Source: Isobaculum melis (GTDB lineage: Bacteria > Bacillota > Bacilli > Lactobacillales > Carnobacteriaceae). Taken from it: a stretch of DNA of 64,000 nucleotides. How positions within the stretch are numbered: position 1 is the stretch's first letter; every line of letters starts with the position of its first letter. The position numbers and the translations under genes were made by a program. Where the stretch lies: assembly GCF_900111355.1 (NCBI RefSeq), contig NZ_FOHA01000010.1, forward strand, positions 43,311 to 107,310, written 5' to 3'. The notes under the pieces are model-generated. The model ran no database searches. It saw only the letters and a list, made by a program, of their open reading frames with translations, and was not told the DNA's origin. Below are positions 35,057 to 42,857 of the stretch, piece by piece.

Positions 35057-35485
35057 CTAATTTTCACTAAAACTTTTTTCAGCTTTTATTAGTATTTTTT
35101 TTAGCTGTTTTTTTTCTTCTATCGTTAAATCGTTACAAATTTTCTGATTCAACTGTTCAAAGATAAGATTGACTTGCTTAACTAATTGTTCTCCGTCAGA
35201 TGTTAGAAAAATGTTTTTTTGCCGTTCATTATTTTTTGGAATTTCACGATAAATAATTTTTCGTTCTTCTAACCCTTTTAAAATATTCGTAATGGTTGCT
35301 TGTTGTTTTCCTAAATAAGTAGCAATATCCCTTTGTATGGTTCCAGGATAAAGAAAAATATAGGTAAGACTTCGAGCTTGTACACTATTCAATTGTAATT
35401 GCTTTAATTTATCTACTACATATTTTTGTTGTAATATACTAAGCATATAAATATGTTCAGCTATACTATCTCCTTTAGAAATCAT
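35057..35485 (-). CDS. MarR-family transcriptional regulator
   Basis: 142-residue winged-helix regulator; the core ARSLTYIFLYPGTIQRDIATYLGKQQATITNILKGLEERKIIYR is typical, followed by the wing and C-terminal helices. The start is ATG at 35485 (GTG at 35494 also in frame), with AGAGGTG upstream. A MarR next to a CorA and an SRPBCC protein does not define its ligand. Confidence 0.88.
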   Translation of the reverse strand: MISKGDSIAEHIYMLSILQQKYVVDKLKQLQLNSVQARSLTYIFLYPGTIQRDIATYLGKQQATITNILKGLEERKIIYREIPKNNERQKNIFLTSDGEQLVKQVNLIFEQLNQKICNDLTIEEKKQLKKILIKAEKSFSEN

Positions 35486-35575
35486 ACTGTTCACCTCTTC
35501 ATAGATAGTTTAAACTAAAACACTTTAATTTACAACTGTTTATTATTAAAGTGTTTATGAATGGTTACCAAAAGT

Positions 35576-35613
35576 AAATAAACTCAAATAGTCGCAACTA
35601 TCTGAGTTTATTT
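35576..35613. terminator. Terminator below the SRPBCC gene
   Basis: Arms AAATAAACTCAAATAGT (35576-35592) and its near complement (35597-35613) with a 4-base loop and T-rich flanks on both sides. Confidence 0.85.
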
Positions 35614-35635
35614 TTACTTATGTCATTTTCCCTCT

Positions 35636-36082
35636 TCACAACTCATTTTGAAACAATCTTAAGGCATAATCTTCCCAAACTGCAAGATATTCTTCTGTTT
35701 CTGAGGCTTCTCTTTTATTAAATAAGCTAGTAAATATGCTGCCAATTAGACCTGGATACATTTGAATACGCGAAATTTCACATCGCTTATCATCAATTTG
35801 AGAAACTGAGCAAGATAATCTTGAATTTAATAGAAAGAAATTGGCACCAATAGCTACTTTCATATGTTCAGAATCAATCATTTTCAGCTGACTTTTCATG
35901 CTAATTCCTTCTGGAGTATGTACATCATACATTTTTCCAACTTGAAAAAAAGGACTTGTCTCATCGTAACTGATGGTTGTAACTGTTTGTAACTTAGGCA
36001 ACCAGAGATTCATTTGTGTCAGTGCTTGCCATGCATACTTTGCCTGAACTGGAATGATTTTTTCATGGGTATACGTTCTCAT
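35636..36082 (-). CDS. SRPBCC/polyketide cyclase-like protein
   Basis: 148-residue START/SRPBCC fold protein: MRTYTHEKIIPVQAKYAWQALTQMNLWLPKLQTVTTISY, then beta strands with VHTPEGISMKSQL, and a C-terminal helix ending LRLFQNEL. It likely binds a hydrophobic small molecule. The start is ATG at 36082; the frame continues to 36127 but that part spans the Fur-like site. Function not recognised. Confidence 0.78.
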   Translation of the reverse strand: MRTYTHEKIIPVQAKYAWQALTQMNLWLPKLQTVTTISYDETSPFFQVGKMYDVHTPEGISMKSQLKMIDSEHMKVAIGANFFLLNSRLSCSVSQIDDKRCEISRIQMYPGLIGSIFTSLFNKREASETEEYLAVWEDYALRLFQNEL

Positions 36083-36102
36083 GTAACTCTCCTCCTTCTC
36101 AT

Positions 36103-36117
36103 TGAGAATGGTTATCA
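36103..36117. promoter_or_regulatory. Fur/PerR-like inverted repeat upstream of the SRPBCC gene
   Basis: Minus strand TGATAACCATTCTCA, a 7-1-7 motif matching TGATAATNATTATCA at 12 of 14 informative positions, 20 bp before the start codon. Confidence 0.5.
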
Positions 36118-36192
36118 ACCAGAACAATACGCTTATTTTAATCAGGTGTCAATGGCCTTTAATAGTTCCCCATACAGCTAGGATTGCTCGTC

Positions 36193-36239
36193 AAAAAAAA
36201 ATGCTGTGATAAAACGATTGTTCTAGTTTTATCACAGCA
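36193..36239 (-). terminator. Terminator below the SDR gene
   Basis: Arms TGCTGTGATAAAAC (36202-36215) and GTTTTATCACAGCA (36226-36239), followed on the minus strand by eight T. Confidence 0.9.
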
Positions 36240-36258
36240 ATCTATTTCAGTTTTGGAT

Positions 36259-36996
36259 TTAAGCTTGTTTCGTTGGCAATATCGTCATTTCCGTAATCCC
36301 AACACTTTCAGGTTGAGAAATCGCAAATAAAACAGTTTGTGCGACAGCATCTGGGGTAATGGCGATTTGATAAAACTCCTCCATACCACTTTTTACTTCT
36401 GGAGTAGAAATCGTCTCTAATAATTCCGTTGCAATTGCCCCTGGATAAAGAGTAGTTGTACGAATGTTAGTACCTTCCATTGCAGATTCCATACGAAAAC
36501 CATCCATAATCGCACGAACGGCATGTTTCGTTCCAGTATACACACTATTACCTGGAAAAACTTTCAGTCCAGCAATAGAACTTGTTGTGATCACATGTCC
36601 TGATTTTTGGGTAGTGAATTCTGGTAAAACAGCTGCGAGTGAGTTAAGCACTCCTTTAATGTTGATATCAACCATATCAGCCCACTCTTCTGTTTTCAAT
36701 TCACTCATATTTGAAGCGGGCATGATCCCGGCATTCGCAAATAACACATCCACTTTACCAAATTTTTCTTTGGCCACTTGCACGAGGTTTTCTACCTCTT
36801 TCGCATGGCGAACATCCATCACAGCATAAGTACTATTTTCACCGAATTTTTTGACCAGTTCTTTTAAACGTTCTTCTCTTCTAGCCCCTAAAACTACTTT
36901 TGCACCGTTATCAATTAATAGTTGAGCTGTCGCTTCCCCTATACCAGATGAAGCACCTGTAATAACTACGACTTTATCTTTTAGATTGTTATTCAT
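36259..36996 (-). CDS. Short-chain dehydrogenase/reductase
   Basis: Classical SDR, 245 residues. The cofactor motif TGASSGIG (residues 13-20), NAGIMP, and the catalytic Ser-Tyr-Lys (TTSSIAG, YTGTKHA) are all present. GARREE after the second strand suggests NADPH preference. AAAGGAG precedes the ATG. It ends a run of minus-strand oxidoreductase genes (36.3-40.7 kb). The substrate is unknown. Confidence 0.9.
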   Translation of the reverse strand: MNNNLKDKVVVITGASSGIGEATAQLLIDNGAKVVLGARREERLKELVKKFGENSTYAVMDVRHAKEVENLVQVAKEKFGKVDVLFANAGIMPASNMSELKTEEWADMVDINIKGVLNSLAAVLPEFTTQKSGHVITTSSIAGLKVFPGNSVYTGTKHAVRAIMDGFRMESAMEGTNIRTTTLYPGAIATELLETISTPEVKSGMEEFYQIAITPDAVAQTVLFAISQPESVGITEMTILPTKQA

Positions 36997-37023
36997 AAAT
37001 AAGACTCCTTTAAATTTGTTTTT

Positions 37024-37740
37024 TTATTTATCCAGACCATATCGCAACCAAAGAGTATCTTCTTCAATAATCTCCACTGATTTCAATTTAAAACCAACTG
37101 GTGCTATTTCTGGCAGATTATCTGCTCGTTCAAATATCGTATTAGTATCTGTTCGTCCATCAGTTGACGGTGTCATCACAATACTGACTTCATCGATTAA
37201 TCCCTCTTGTAAGAATGACCAATTGATATAGCCACCACCTGAAACCATCAATGTTTTAATGCCAAATAAAGCCAATAATTTTTCTGAAGCGAGTGTACAA
37301 TCAATTAGGTCTTTTCCAGCAAAAATATAAGAAATCTGTTGTTCTCGAAGGTAAGCCACATACGCATCACTGGCTTTATCTGTTAAAATTTCAATAATGT
37401 GTGCTTCTGGACGATTTTCGTAGGTCACTGTATTTTTTGTCCAGCCAACTTTACCAGAAGGATCCGCTGAAACAATGTACATCTCAGCATTTGCTTGTGC
37501 AACATAATCTGTTCTAGGATAAGGTGTTGCGATTTCTTTCAACTCAGGTTTATGAAAATCAGTAAAATTCTTTTCCATTGTAACTCTACCGCATAGCCAA
37601 GCTTGACTATGGTAACTATCATTGGTAGTTTCATAGGCTTCACCGCCAACCACGGCATATTTTGACCCCATATATCCCCCACTAATTTTTCCATTGATAG
37701 ATGTCAGCATGTGACAAATAATTTTTGGTCTGTTCATCAT
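37024..37740 (-). CDS. RibD C-terminal (dihydrofolate reductase-like) domain protein
   Basis: 238-residue NADPH-dependent reductase of the RibD_C family: MNRPKIICHMLTSINGKISGGYMG, the WLCGRVTMEKNF segment, and the TLMVSGGGYINWSFLQEGLIDEVSIVMTPSTDG block. As no deaminase domain is present and no rib genes are close, it is probably a stand-alone reductase of unknown substrate. It overlaps the MFS gene end by 4 bp (ATGA), so the two are co-translated. Confidence 0.85.
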   Translation of the reverse strand: MMNRPKIICHMLTSINGKISGGYMGSKYAVVGGEAYETTNDSYHSQAWLCGRVTMEKNFTDFHKPELKEIATPYPRTDYVAQANAEMYIVSADPSGKVGWTKNTVTYENRPEAHIIEILTDKASDAYVAYLREQQISYIFAGKDLIDCTLASEKLLALFGIKTLMVSGGGYINWSFLQEGLIDEVSIVMTPSTDGRTDTNTIFERADNLPEIAPVGFKLKSVEIIEEDTLWLRYGLDK

Positions 37741-38903
37741 GTTGATTTCCCTCCATTGATTTTTTGTTTTTTCTTGATGATGCTGATTGTCGTGCCAAAA
37801 GCTAACAACAGCATGATGATTCCTTCTGCTATAAAAATATCAGTATTTTCTTTAGAAGGAAGGATATTTCCTAATATAGAAATTGAAATAGGTGCAAAAG
37901 CCGCGCCAATATTGAAACCGATTAACAGTAACGAGGTACTTTTTTCTGAATTTCCTTTTGTATCTTGATTGACCTCATTAAACAAATAAGGAATAAAGGT
38001 GCGAAAAGAAAAACCGCATAAAATTGCTGCGAATGAAACGGAAACTAAGTTTTGAGCAAAAGCAATCATAAACATTGAGATGCCTAAGACAAAAAAAGAA
38101 ATCGGTAACGTCCGTTTTTTAGTTAAGGTAACGATTGACCCAAATAATGCACCTGCTGTCATGGCTCCTAAACCAACTAAGGCAAGGAAATTACTCCCAT
38201 CTGTTGCATTGCCAAACCCTTTTTCAAGCAGTAACGAGGTAATTTTCACCGTCACTGACATATAGATGGTCACAACTAAAATCAATAAAGCGATATAGCC
38301 ATAAGTTGAAGGATTAATTGTCTGCTTCTCTTGTTTGTTCTGCTTCGACTCCTTCTCAAGTGAAACATCTGGAACAAACCATGTGAACAGAAGAAAAATT
38401 TGTAAAGCTAGTAAATAAGCTAAAAATGAACTACGCCAATTCATTATCAGCAGTTGGCCTACTGTAAATGTAATGACCATACCACCAATTCCCTCAAATG
38501 CACTTTGAAAGCCAATCACAGATGAAAGTTCTTTCCCTTGATACAGTTTTCCCGCAAGCGAAAAGAGTAATGGATTAAATAAGCCAATGCCGATACCAAA
38601 TAGGATTCTACTGAAAAAAAGAAGCCAAAAGGACTGTGCGAATACTGGGATAATCCCTGCGCCTAAAACAATGCCAATGCCAATCTGGACAGCTAACTTG
38701 TAACCAAATTTTCTAGCAAACCTATGACTGAATGGCACGGTTGAGATGATAAATAAAGAAGGGATTGTGGTAATTAATTCAACTAAAGTAGGATGAATAG
38801 TCGGATAAGCTATCATAATCGCTGGAATATTCCCAGCAATTGCCCCACCTGATACCACAAGTAGTGACACAGAAAGTAGCGAAAGTTTGGTTATTTTATT
38901 CAC
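37737..38903 (-). CDS. MFS transporter
   Basis: 388 residues, about 12 hydrophobic helices, with the cytosolic loop RFARKFGYKLA after helix 2 (MFS signature region) and LFFSRILFGIGIGLFNP. Proton-coupled efflux of a small molecule is likely. The start is GTG at 38903, with AAAGGAG 8 nt upstream. It is translationally coupled to the RibD_C protein. Confidence 0.87.
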   Translation of the reverse strand: MNKITKLSLLSVSLLVVSGGAIAGNIPAIMIAYPTIHPTLVELITTIPSLFIISTVPFSHRFARKFGYKLAVQIGIGIVLGAGIIPVFAQSFWLLFFSRILFGIGIGLFNPLLFSLAGKLYQGKELSSVIGFQSAFEGIGGMVITFTVGQLLIMNWRSSFLAYLLALQIFLLFTWFVPDVSLEKESKQNKQEKQTINPSTYGYIALLILVVTIYMSVTVKITSLLLEKGFGNATDGSNFLALVGLGAMTAGALFGSIVTLTKKRTLPISFFVLGISMFMIAFAQNLVSVSFAAILCGFSFRTFIPYLFNEVNQDTKGNSEKSTSLLLIGFNIGAAFAPISISILGNILPSKENTDIFIAEGIIMLLLAFGTTISIIKKKQKINGGKST

Positions 38904-38945
38904 TGATTGGTCTCCTTTTAGATACGCTTAAAAGTGTTCTTATTT

Positions 38946-39260
38946 TTATTCACCAAAGATTTCTTTGGCTAGAGCAAAGGCTGACCATGCTTTGGGCCAT
39001 CCTGTATAAAAAGCTAAATGAGTGATTAATTCCACCATTTCTTCTTTTGTCACACCGTTTTGTTTGGCGATGTTCATATGCGCTTCTAATTGCGGCACGC
39101 CTTGCGTTAATAAGCTTGAACAAGTAATCAAGCTACGGTCACGTGGTGAAAGTTGTTCTTCTCGCGACCAAACTTCCCCAAATAATACATCATCATTTAA
39201 TTCTGCAAACTTTGGTGCAAATGCACCTAATTGATCTCTGCCAGCTGTTTGTTTTTTCAT
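38946..39260 (-). CDS. Carboxymuconolactone decarboxylase family protein
   Basis: 104-residue all-helical CMD/AhpD-fold protein: LSPRDRSLITCSSLLTQGVPQLEAHMNIAKQNGVTKEEMVELITHLAFYTGWPKA. The CxxC pair of AhpD is absent, so a peroxidase role is unlikely; it fits the PcaC-like group often found with cupins and aldo/keto reductases in stress operons. AGATGGGAG precedes the ATG. Confidence 0.85.
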   Translation of the reverse strand: MKKQTAGRDQLGAFAPKFAELNDDVLFGEVWSREEQLSPRDRSLITCSSLLTQGVPQLEAHMNIAKQNGVTKEEMVELITHLAFYTGWPKAWSAFALAKEIFGE

Positions 39261-39289
39261 TAGGTAGGACTCCCATCTTTTATTTATTT

Positions 39290-39700
39290 TTATAATTGAT
39301 TGTATAAGTCATCTGAAACAGGCTCTAACCATTCTGGTGTACCTGCTGTAATGGCTAAATGTTCAAACCAGCTCTCTTTTGCGGCACCATGCCAATGTTT
39401 CACACCATCATGGGTAACAATCACATCTCCAGCAGTTAAAAATTGCGCTGGTTTTCCCTCTTCTTGATACCAGCCTTCGCCACCTGTTACTAATAACAAT
39501 TGAAACCCATCATGATGAATATGCCAATTATTACGACATCCAGGTTCAAATGTGACATTTCCTACCCCTACATTAACCTCGGGATCTGCAATTAAATTTT
39601 TTAAATAGCTTTGACCAATAAAATATTGCGCATAGGCATCATTTTTTTCTCCCACAGGAAAAATCACACCATTTTTTACTTCTTCAAATTTTGCCATCAT
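39290..39700 (-). CDS. Cupin-domain protein
   Basis: 136-residue double-stranded beta-helix protein. The metal-binding cupin 1 motif NWHIHHDGFQLLLVTGGEGWY and cupin 2 GDVIVTHDGVKHWHGAA are intact with their histidines. GGAGG precedes two adjacent ATGs. It sits between the CMD protein and the aldo/keto reductase. The combination AKR-cupin-CMD is a recurrent redox-stress set; the exact substrate is unknown. Confidence 0.88.
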   Translation of the reverse strand: MMAKFEEVKNGVIFPVGEKNDAYAQYFIGQSYLKNLIADPEVNVGVGNVTFEPGCRNNWHIHHDGFQLLLVTGGEGWYQEEGKPAQFLTAGDVIVTHDGVKHWHGAAKESWFEHLAITAGTPEWLEPVSDDLYNQL

Positions 39701-39733
39701 TTATTCCTCCAACTATAGATTAGATTATATGAC

Positions 39734-40717
39734 TTACTTATGACCAACAATAACATGAGGAACATAAGGTTCTTCTAAAAATTGTATGTCTTCTTCCGTC
39801 AAAATTAAATCCAATGCAGGAATCGCATTCGTCAAATGACTTTCTTTTGTTGCGCCAATAATCGGTGCGACAACTGGCCCTTTTTGAAGCAACCAAGCAA
39901 GTGCCACTTGGACACGTTCCACTCCACGTTTTTCCGCAATTTCAGCAACTCTTTCAACGATGATACGATCTTGATCTGCTGTTGTATCATATTTTGACCT
40001 CGCTGTTTTATCTGTTTCAAAACGTTTGGTTTGCGCGCTCCAATCACGGGTTAAGCGACCTGAGGCCAATGGACTATAAGGTGTCACCGCAATTTTTTGA
40101 TCTTCACACAACGGTAGCATTTCTCTTTCTTCTTCACGATATAGCAAATTCAAATGATCTTGCATGGAAACGAATTTTGTCCAACCATTTTTTTCAGCTA
40201 CTGCTTGGGCTTTAGCAAACTGCCACGCAAACATCGCAGAAGCACCAATATAACGGGCTTTTCCAGATTTCACGACATCATGTAAAGCTTCCATCGTCTC
40301 TTCAATTGGGGTGTTGTAATCCCAACGATGAATAATGTATAAATCAACATAATCCATCCCTAAACGTTCTAAACTCGCATCAATTTGATGGAAAATTTCT
40401 TTTCTTGAAAGTCCACCACTGTTTGGAACGTCTTTTTTCATGGTAGTAAATAATTTGGTCGCCACCACGATTTCATCACGATTCGCATATTCATTCAGTG
40501 CCTTACCAAGAATTCGTTCACTTGCACCATATGAATAAACATTGGCAGTATCAAAGAAATTAATCCCTAAATCTAACGCTTTTTTGATAACTTTTTTACT
40601 TTCTTCCTCTTCTAAAACCCACTCGTGAAAGCCACTATTCGGATCACCAAAGCCCATTGCCCCTAAACAAATTCTTGAAACTTCCATTCCTGTATTGCCA
40701 AATTTTACATACTCCAT
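39734..40717 (-). CDS. Aldo/keto reductase
   Basis: 327-residue (alpha/beta)8 NADPH reductase: GAMGFGDPNSGFHEW, DTANVYSYGASERILGKAL (catalytic Asp and Tyr), the lysine in VVATKLF, and the histidine in YIIHRWDYNTPIEETMEAL. The C-terminal ISKx-type cofactor site reads APIIGATKESHL. AGGAGG precedes the ATG. It is the first gene behind the MerR-type promoter at 40751-40781. Confidence 0.92.
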   Translation of the reverse strand: MEYVKFGNTGMEVSRICLGAMGFGDPNSGFHEWVLEEEESKKVIKKALDLGINFFDTANVYSYGASERILGKALNEYANRDEIVVATKLFTTMKKDVPNSGGLSRKEIFHQIDASLERLGMDYVDLYIIHRWDYNTPIEETMEALHDVVKSGKARYIGASAMFAWQFAKAQAVAEKNGWTKFVSMQDHLNLLYREEEREMLPLCEDQKIAVTPYSPLASGRLTRDWSAQTKRFETDKTARSKYDTTADQDRIIVERVAEIAEKRGVERVQVALAWLLQKGPVVAPIIGATKESHLTNAIPALDLILTEEDIQFLEEPYVPHVIVGHK

Positions 40718-40750
40718 TGAAATTCCTCCTCTGTATTCATCACTAACCTC

Positions 40751-40781
40751 AGTTTAACTCTTAAAGTGCACTCGAAGTCAA
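40751..40781 (-). promoter_or_regulatory. MerR-type promoter (19-bp spacer) of the aldo/keto reductase operon
   Basis: Minus strand -35 TTGACT (40776-40781), 19-bp spacer TCGAGTGCACTTTAAGAGT, -10 TAAACT (40751-40756). The dyad around GCACTTTAAGAG is the likely binding site of the MerR regulator encoded just upstream. Confidence 0.8.
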
Positions 40782-40795
40782 GTTTTTTTAACAAA

Positions 40796-40840
40796 TAAAA
40801 GAAGTGAAGCAAAACTTTAAAAGTCTTACCTCACTTCTTT
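40796..40840 (-). terminator. Terminator of the merR gene
   Basis: Minus strand AAAGAAGTGA/TCACTTCTTT arms (40797-40807 with 40831-40840) followed by TTATTTG. Confidence 0.75.
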
Positions 40841-41233
40841 ATTACTATTCATATTAAAATCTCTTAATGTATTTTCAAATGGAATCATATGCTCATCATA
40901 ATTAGCTAATTTAAACTCTAGCCGCTCAATAGCAGTATTTAACGCTGTGGCGTTTTCCTTTAATTGTGAAATTTGATTCGCAATGATTTCTTTACGAGCT
41001 GGAACCGTTTCATTTCCCACTTGAAATAAAGTCAAATATTCTACTAAAGACTCAATAGACAGACCTGCATTTCTCATTTGTCGGCTAAAAACAATCCATC
41101 GTAAATCTTCCTCATCAAAATCACGAATCCCAGTAGTACTACGTTTCACTGGTGGAATCAAGCCAATTCGTTCATAATACCTAATTGTATCTGCAGAAAC
41201 ACCACTTAATTCACTTGCTTTTTTTATATTCAT
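40826..41233 (-). CDS. MerR-family regulator (AdhR-like)
   Basis: 135 residues. The N-terminal winged helix starts MNIKKASELSGVSADTIRYYERIGLIPPV, followed by a coiled-coil dimerisation helix. There is no clear metal-binding cysteine set at the C-terminus, so it likely responds to aldehydes or electrophiles, like AdhR of Bacillus. It would act on 19-bp-spacer promoters, and two such sites exist in the window. The ATG follows GAGGTATAAGGG. Confidence 0.9.
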   Translation of the reverse strand: MNIKKASELSGVSADTIRYYERIGLIPPVKRSTTGIRDFDEEDLRWIVFSRQMRNAGLSIESLVEYLTLFQVGNETVPARKEIIANQISQLKENATALNTAIERLEFKLANYDEHMIPFENTLRDFNMNSNKEVR

Positions 41234-41344
41234 CCCTTATACCTCCTCCACACCTTATTTAACAAGTATTTACCTTTTTATTATAAAGCAATTTTAACCC
41301 CTTTTACAAACTTTCCTATTGAGTAAAGTTCATTTTAAAATCAA

Positions 41345-41373
41345 TTGATAAATTGATTGCGTATTTTTATAGT
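41345..41373 (+). promoter_or_regulatory. Promoter of the type I toxin mRNA
   Basis: -35 TTGATA (41345-41350), 17-bp spacer, -10 TATAGT (41368-41373). Transcription would start near 41380 and run through the 28-residue toxin frame. Confidence 0.7.
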
Positions 41374-41459
41374 GTAGAAAAGTAAAAAAGATGGTGGCTA
41401 ACTCTCTGATAAAGGGGTGATGCCTATGGTTCTTGGCTTTATCCCTAGAAAGAATAAGC

Positions 41460-41546
41460 ATGTCCGTTTTTGAAGCACTGACACTAATGATTGCCTTTGC
41501 AACTTTAGTTGTGCTGATGATGGATTATAATAGACCAAAAAAATAA
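41460..41546 (+). CDS. Holin-like type I toxin peptide, 28 residues
   Basis: MSVFEALTLMIAFATLVVLMMDYNRPKK, a single-membrane-span peptide of the putative holin-like toxin family common in Lactobacillales. The start MSVFEALTLMIAFATL is diagnostic. It is far too short for routine gene calling. The mRNA has an unusually long leader (about 80 nt), and its 3' end is opposed by an antisense RNA. Toxicity would come from membrane insertion. Confidence 0.85.
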   Translation: MSVFEALTLMIAFATLVVLMMDYNRPKK

Positions 41547-41610
41547 CCATCTAACCTTTACTTTGGACAGTAATTAGATGGTATCAAGTATTTAATTATA
41601 GCCACCGTCT
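41533..41610 (-). ncRNA. Antisense antitoxin RNA (predicted)
   Basis: On the minus strand a -10 TATAAT at 41593-41598 precedes a short region ending in a stem CCATCTAA/TTAGATGG (about 41547-41580) and a T run opposite the toxin's last codons. The 12-bp inverted repeat AGATGGTGGCTA (41388-41399)/TAGCCACCGTCT (41599-41610, one mismatch) would let the two RNAs pair at both ends. Confidence 0.6.
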
Positions 41611-41625
41611 TTTGAACGGGTCTAC

Positions 41626-41655
41626 AAGAGAGACAGGTTTCCCTGTCTCTTTTCA
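41626..41655 (+). terminator. Terminator of the toxin mRNA
   Basis: Arms AGAGACAGG (41629-41637) and CCTGTCTCT (41642-41650), then a T run. Confidence 0.85.
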
Positions 41656-41900
41656 TTTTTAATCCTAACATAATTTTTTTTGTTTGTCATTCTTTTTTCA
41701 GCCAAAATTAGAGCTAATCATCAAGTTTTATTTTTGACTAAAAAATCTAAATGAACAATGATTATTTAGTAAAAACTACATGATAAACACCAAATTTCAA
41801 ATTGCTATCTAATCATTTAATTTTAAGAGTTTTTAAATCTGTAATATAAGCCTTATTCTCTTTTAAAGCAAGCCAAAATTTATCATGTCATCGTATAAAC
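41656..41900. other. Non-coding stretch between the toxin locus and the ABC exporter
   Basis: AT-rich, without a readable gene or conserved RNA that I recognise. Confidence 0.4.
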
Positions 41901-41902
41901 AA

Positions 41903-41938
41903 AAGGCACAACATCCCAATATTAGGATGTCATGCCTT
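41903..41938 (-). terminator. Terminator of the ABC-2 exporter operon
   Basis: Arms AAGGCACAACATCC (41903-41916) and GGATGTCATGCCTT (41925-41938) pair at 12 of 14 positions, followed by TTTTGTTT on the minus strand. It lies about 70 bp past the permease stop. Confidence 0.65.
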
Positions 41939-42006
41939 GTAGTGATGTTACTCTAATTTTTTAATGTCATAAATTTTTCAGCTAAAACAATCAATAAGTA
42001 GAAGCA

Positions 42007-42777
42007 TTAACTTCTTAATCCACGACCTCTATCTATCAAATACCAGCAAACAGAATAAAGTACCACAATAAAAAGAACCAAAATCCCCATTGATAACCCA
42101 ATCGGTACATCTATCGTTCCAAGAAAACCATAGCGGAATCCTGAAATCATATAAACAATTGGATTGATTTTTGAAATAGCCTGCCAAACTGGTGGCAACA
42201 TTGAAATTGCATAGAATACACCGCCAAGATAAGTTAATGGCTGTAAAACAAAGGTAGGTACAATAGAGACATCATCAAATGATTGAGCGAAAATACCATT
42301 TAGTAGCCCTGCTAGTGAAAATAAAATAGCGGTCATTAGAAGTGTGACGATGACAATGAACCATGAAAAAACATGAAGTGGCACAAAAAATAGTGAAATT
42401 AAGGTAACAAGTGTTCCCACTAAAATACTTCTACCAAGCCCTCCAATCACAAATCCCCAAATAATCACATGTGTTGGTACTGGTGCAATTAATAATTCTT
42501 CAATATTCTTCTGAAACTTTTGCGAGAAAAATGATGAAGCGACATTAGAATAAGAACTCGTAATCACAGACATCATAATAAGACCAGGTACAATAAATTC
42601 CATATAAGAGAAGCCGTCCATCTGTCCAATTCTTCCCCCAATTAAATTACCAAAAATGACAAAATATAAGGATGTGGTAATGACTGGTGGGACTAAAGTT
42701 TGAACCCAAATCCGTAAATAGCGATTGGTTTCTTTTACTGCCAAGCTTTTTAAAGCTGTAATATAAAGATTAAACAT
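42007..42777 (-). CDS. ABC-2 type permease
   Basis: 256-residue membrane protein with six helices of the ABC-2 (DrrB/NodJ-like) family: VPPVITTSLYFVIFGNLIG, a long central segment with SSYSNVASSFFSQKFQKNIEELLIAPVP, and C-terminal PLTYLGGVFYAISMLPPVWQ. It partners the ATPase 80 bp upstream. The export substrate is unknown (drug or lipid-linked molecule). Confidence 0.88.
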   Translation of the reverse strand: MFNLYITALKSLAVKETNRYLRIWVQTLVPPVITTSLYFVIFGNLIGGRIGQMDGFSYMEFIVPGLIMMSVITSSYSNVASSFFSQKFQKNIEELLIAPVPTHVIIWGFVIGGLGRSILVGTLVTLISLFFVPLHVFSWFIVIVTLLMTAILFSLAGLLNGIFAQSFDDVSIVPTFVLQPLTYLGGVFYAISMLPPVWQAISKINPIVYMISGFRYGFLGTIDVPIGLSMGILVLFIVVLYSVCWYLIDRGRGLRS

Positions 42778-42857
42778 ATTTCTCCTCCATCGTTGAGCTA
42801 AAGTATTGAGTTTTTATAAAAAATTGATACTTGTATAGCATTCCATTAAAAATCATT

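Noticed and set aside
36464..36829. 121-residue plus-strand frame opposite the SDR gene
   Set aside because: Mirror of the SDR coding strand; the SDR motifs are clear on the minus strand.
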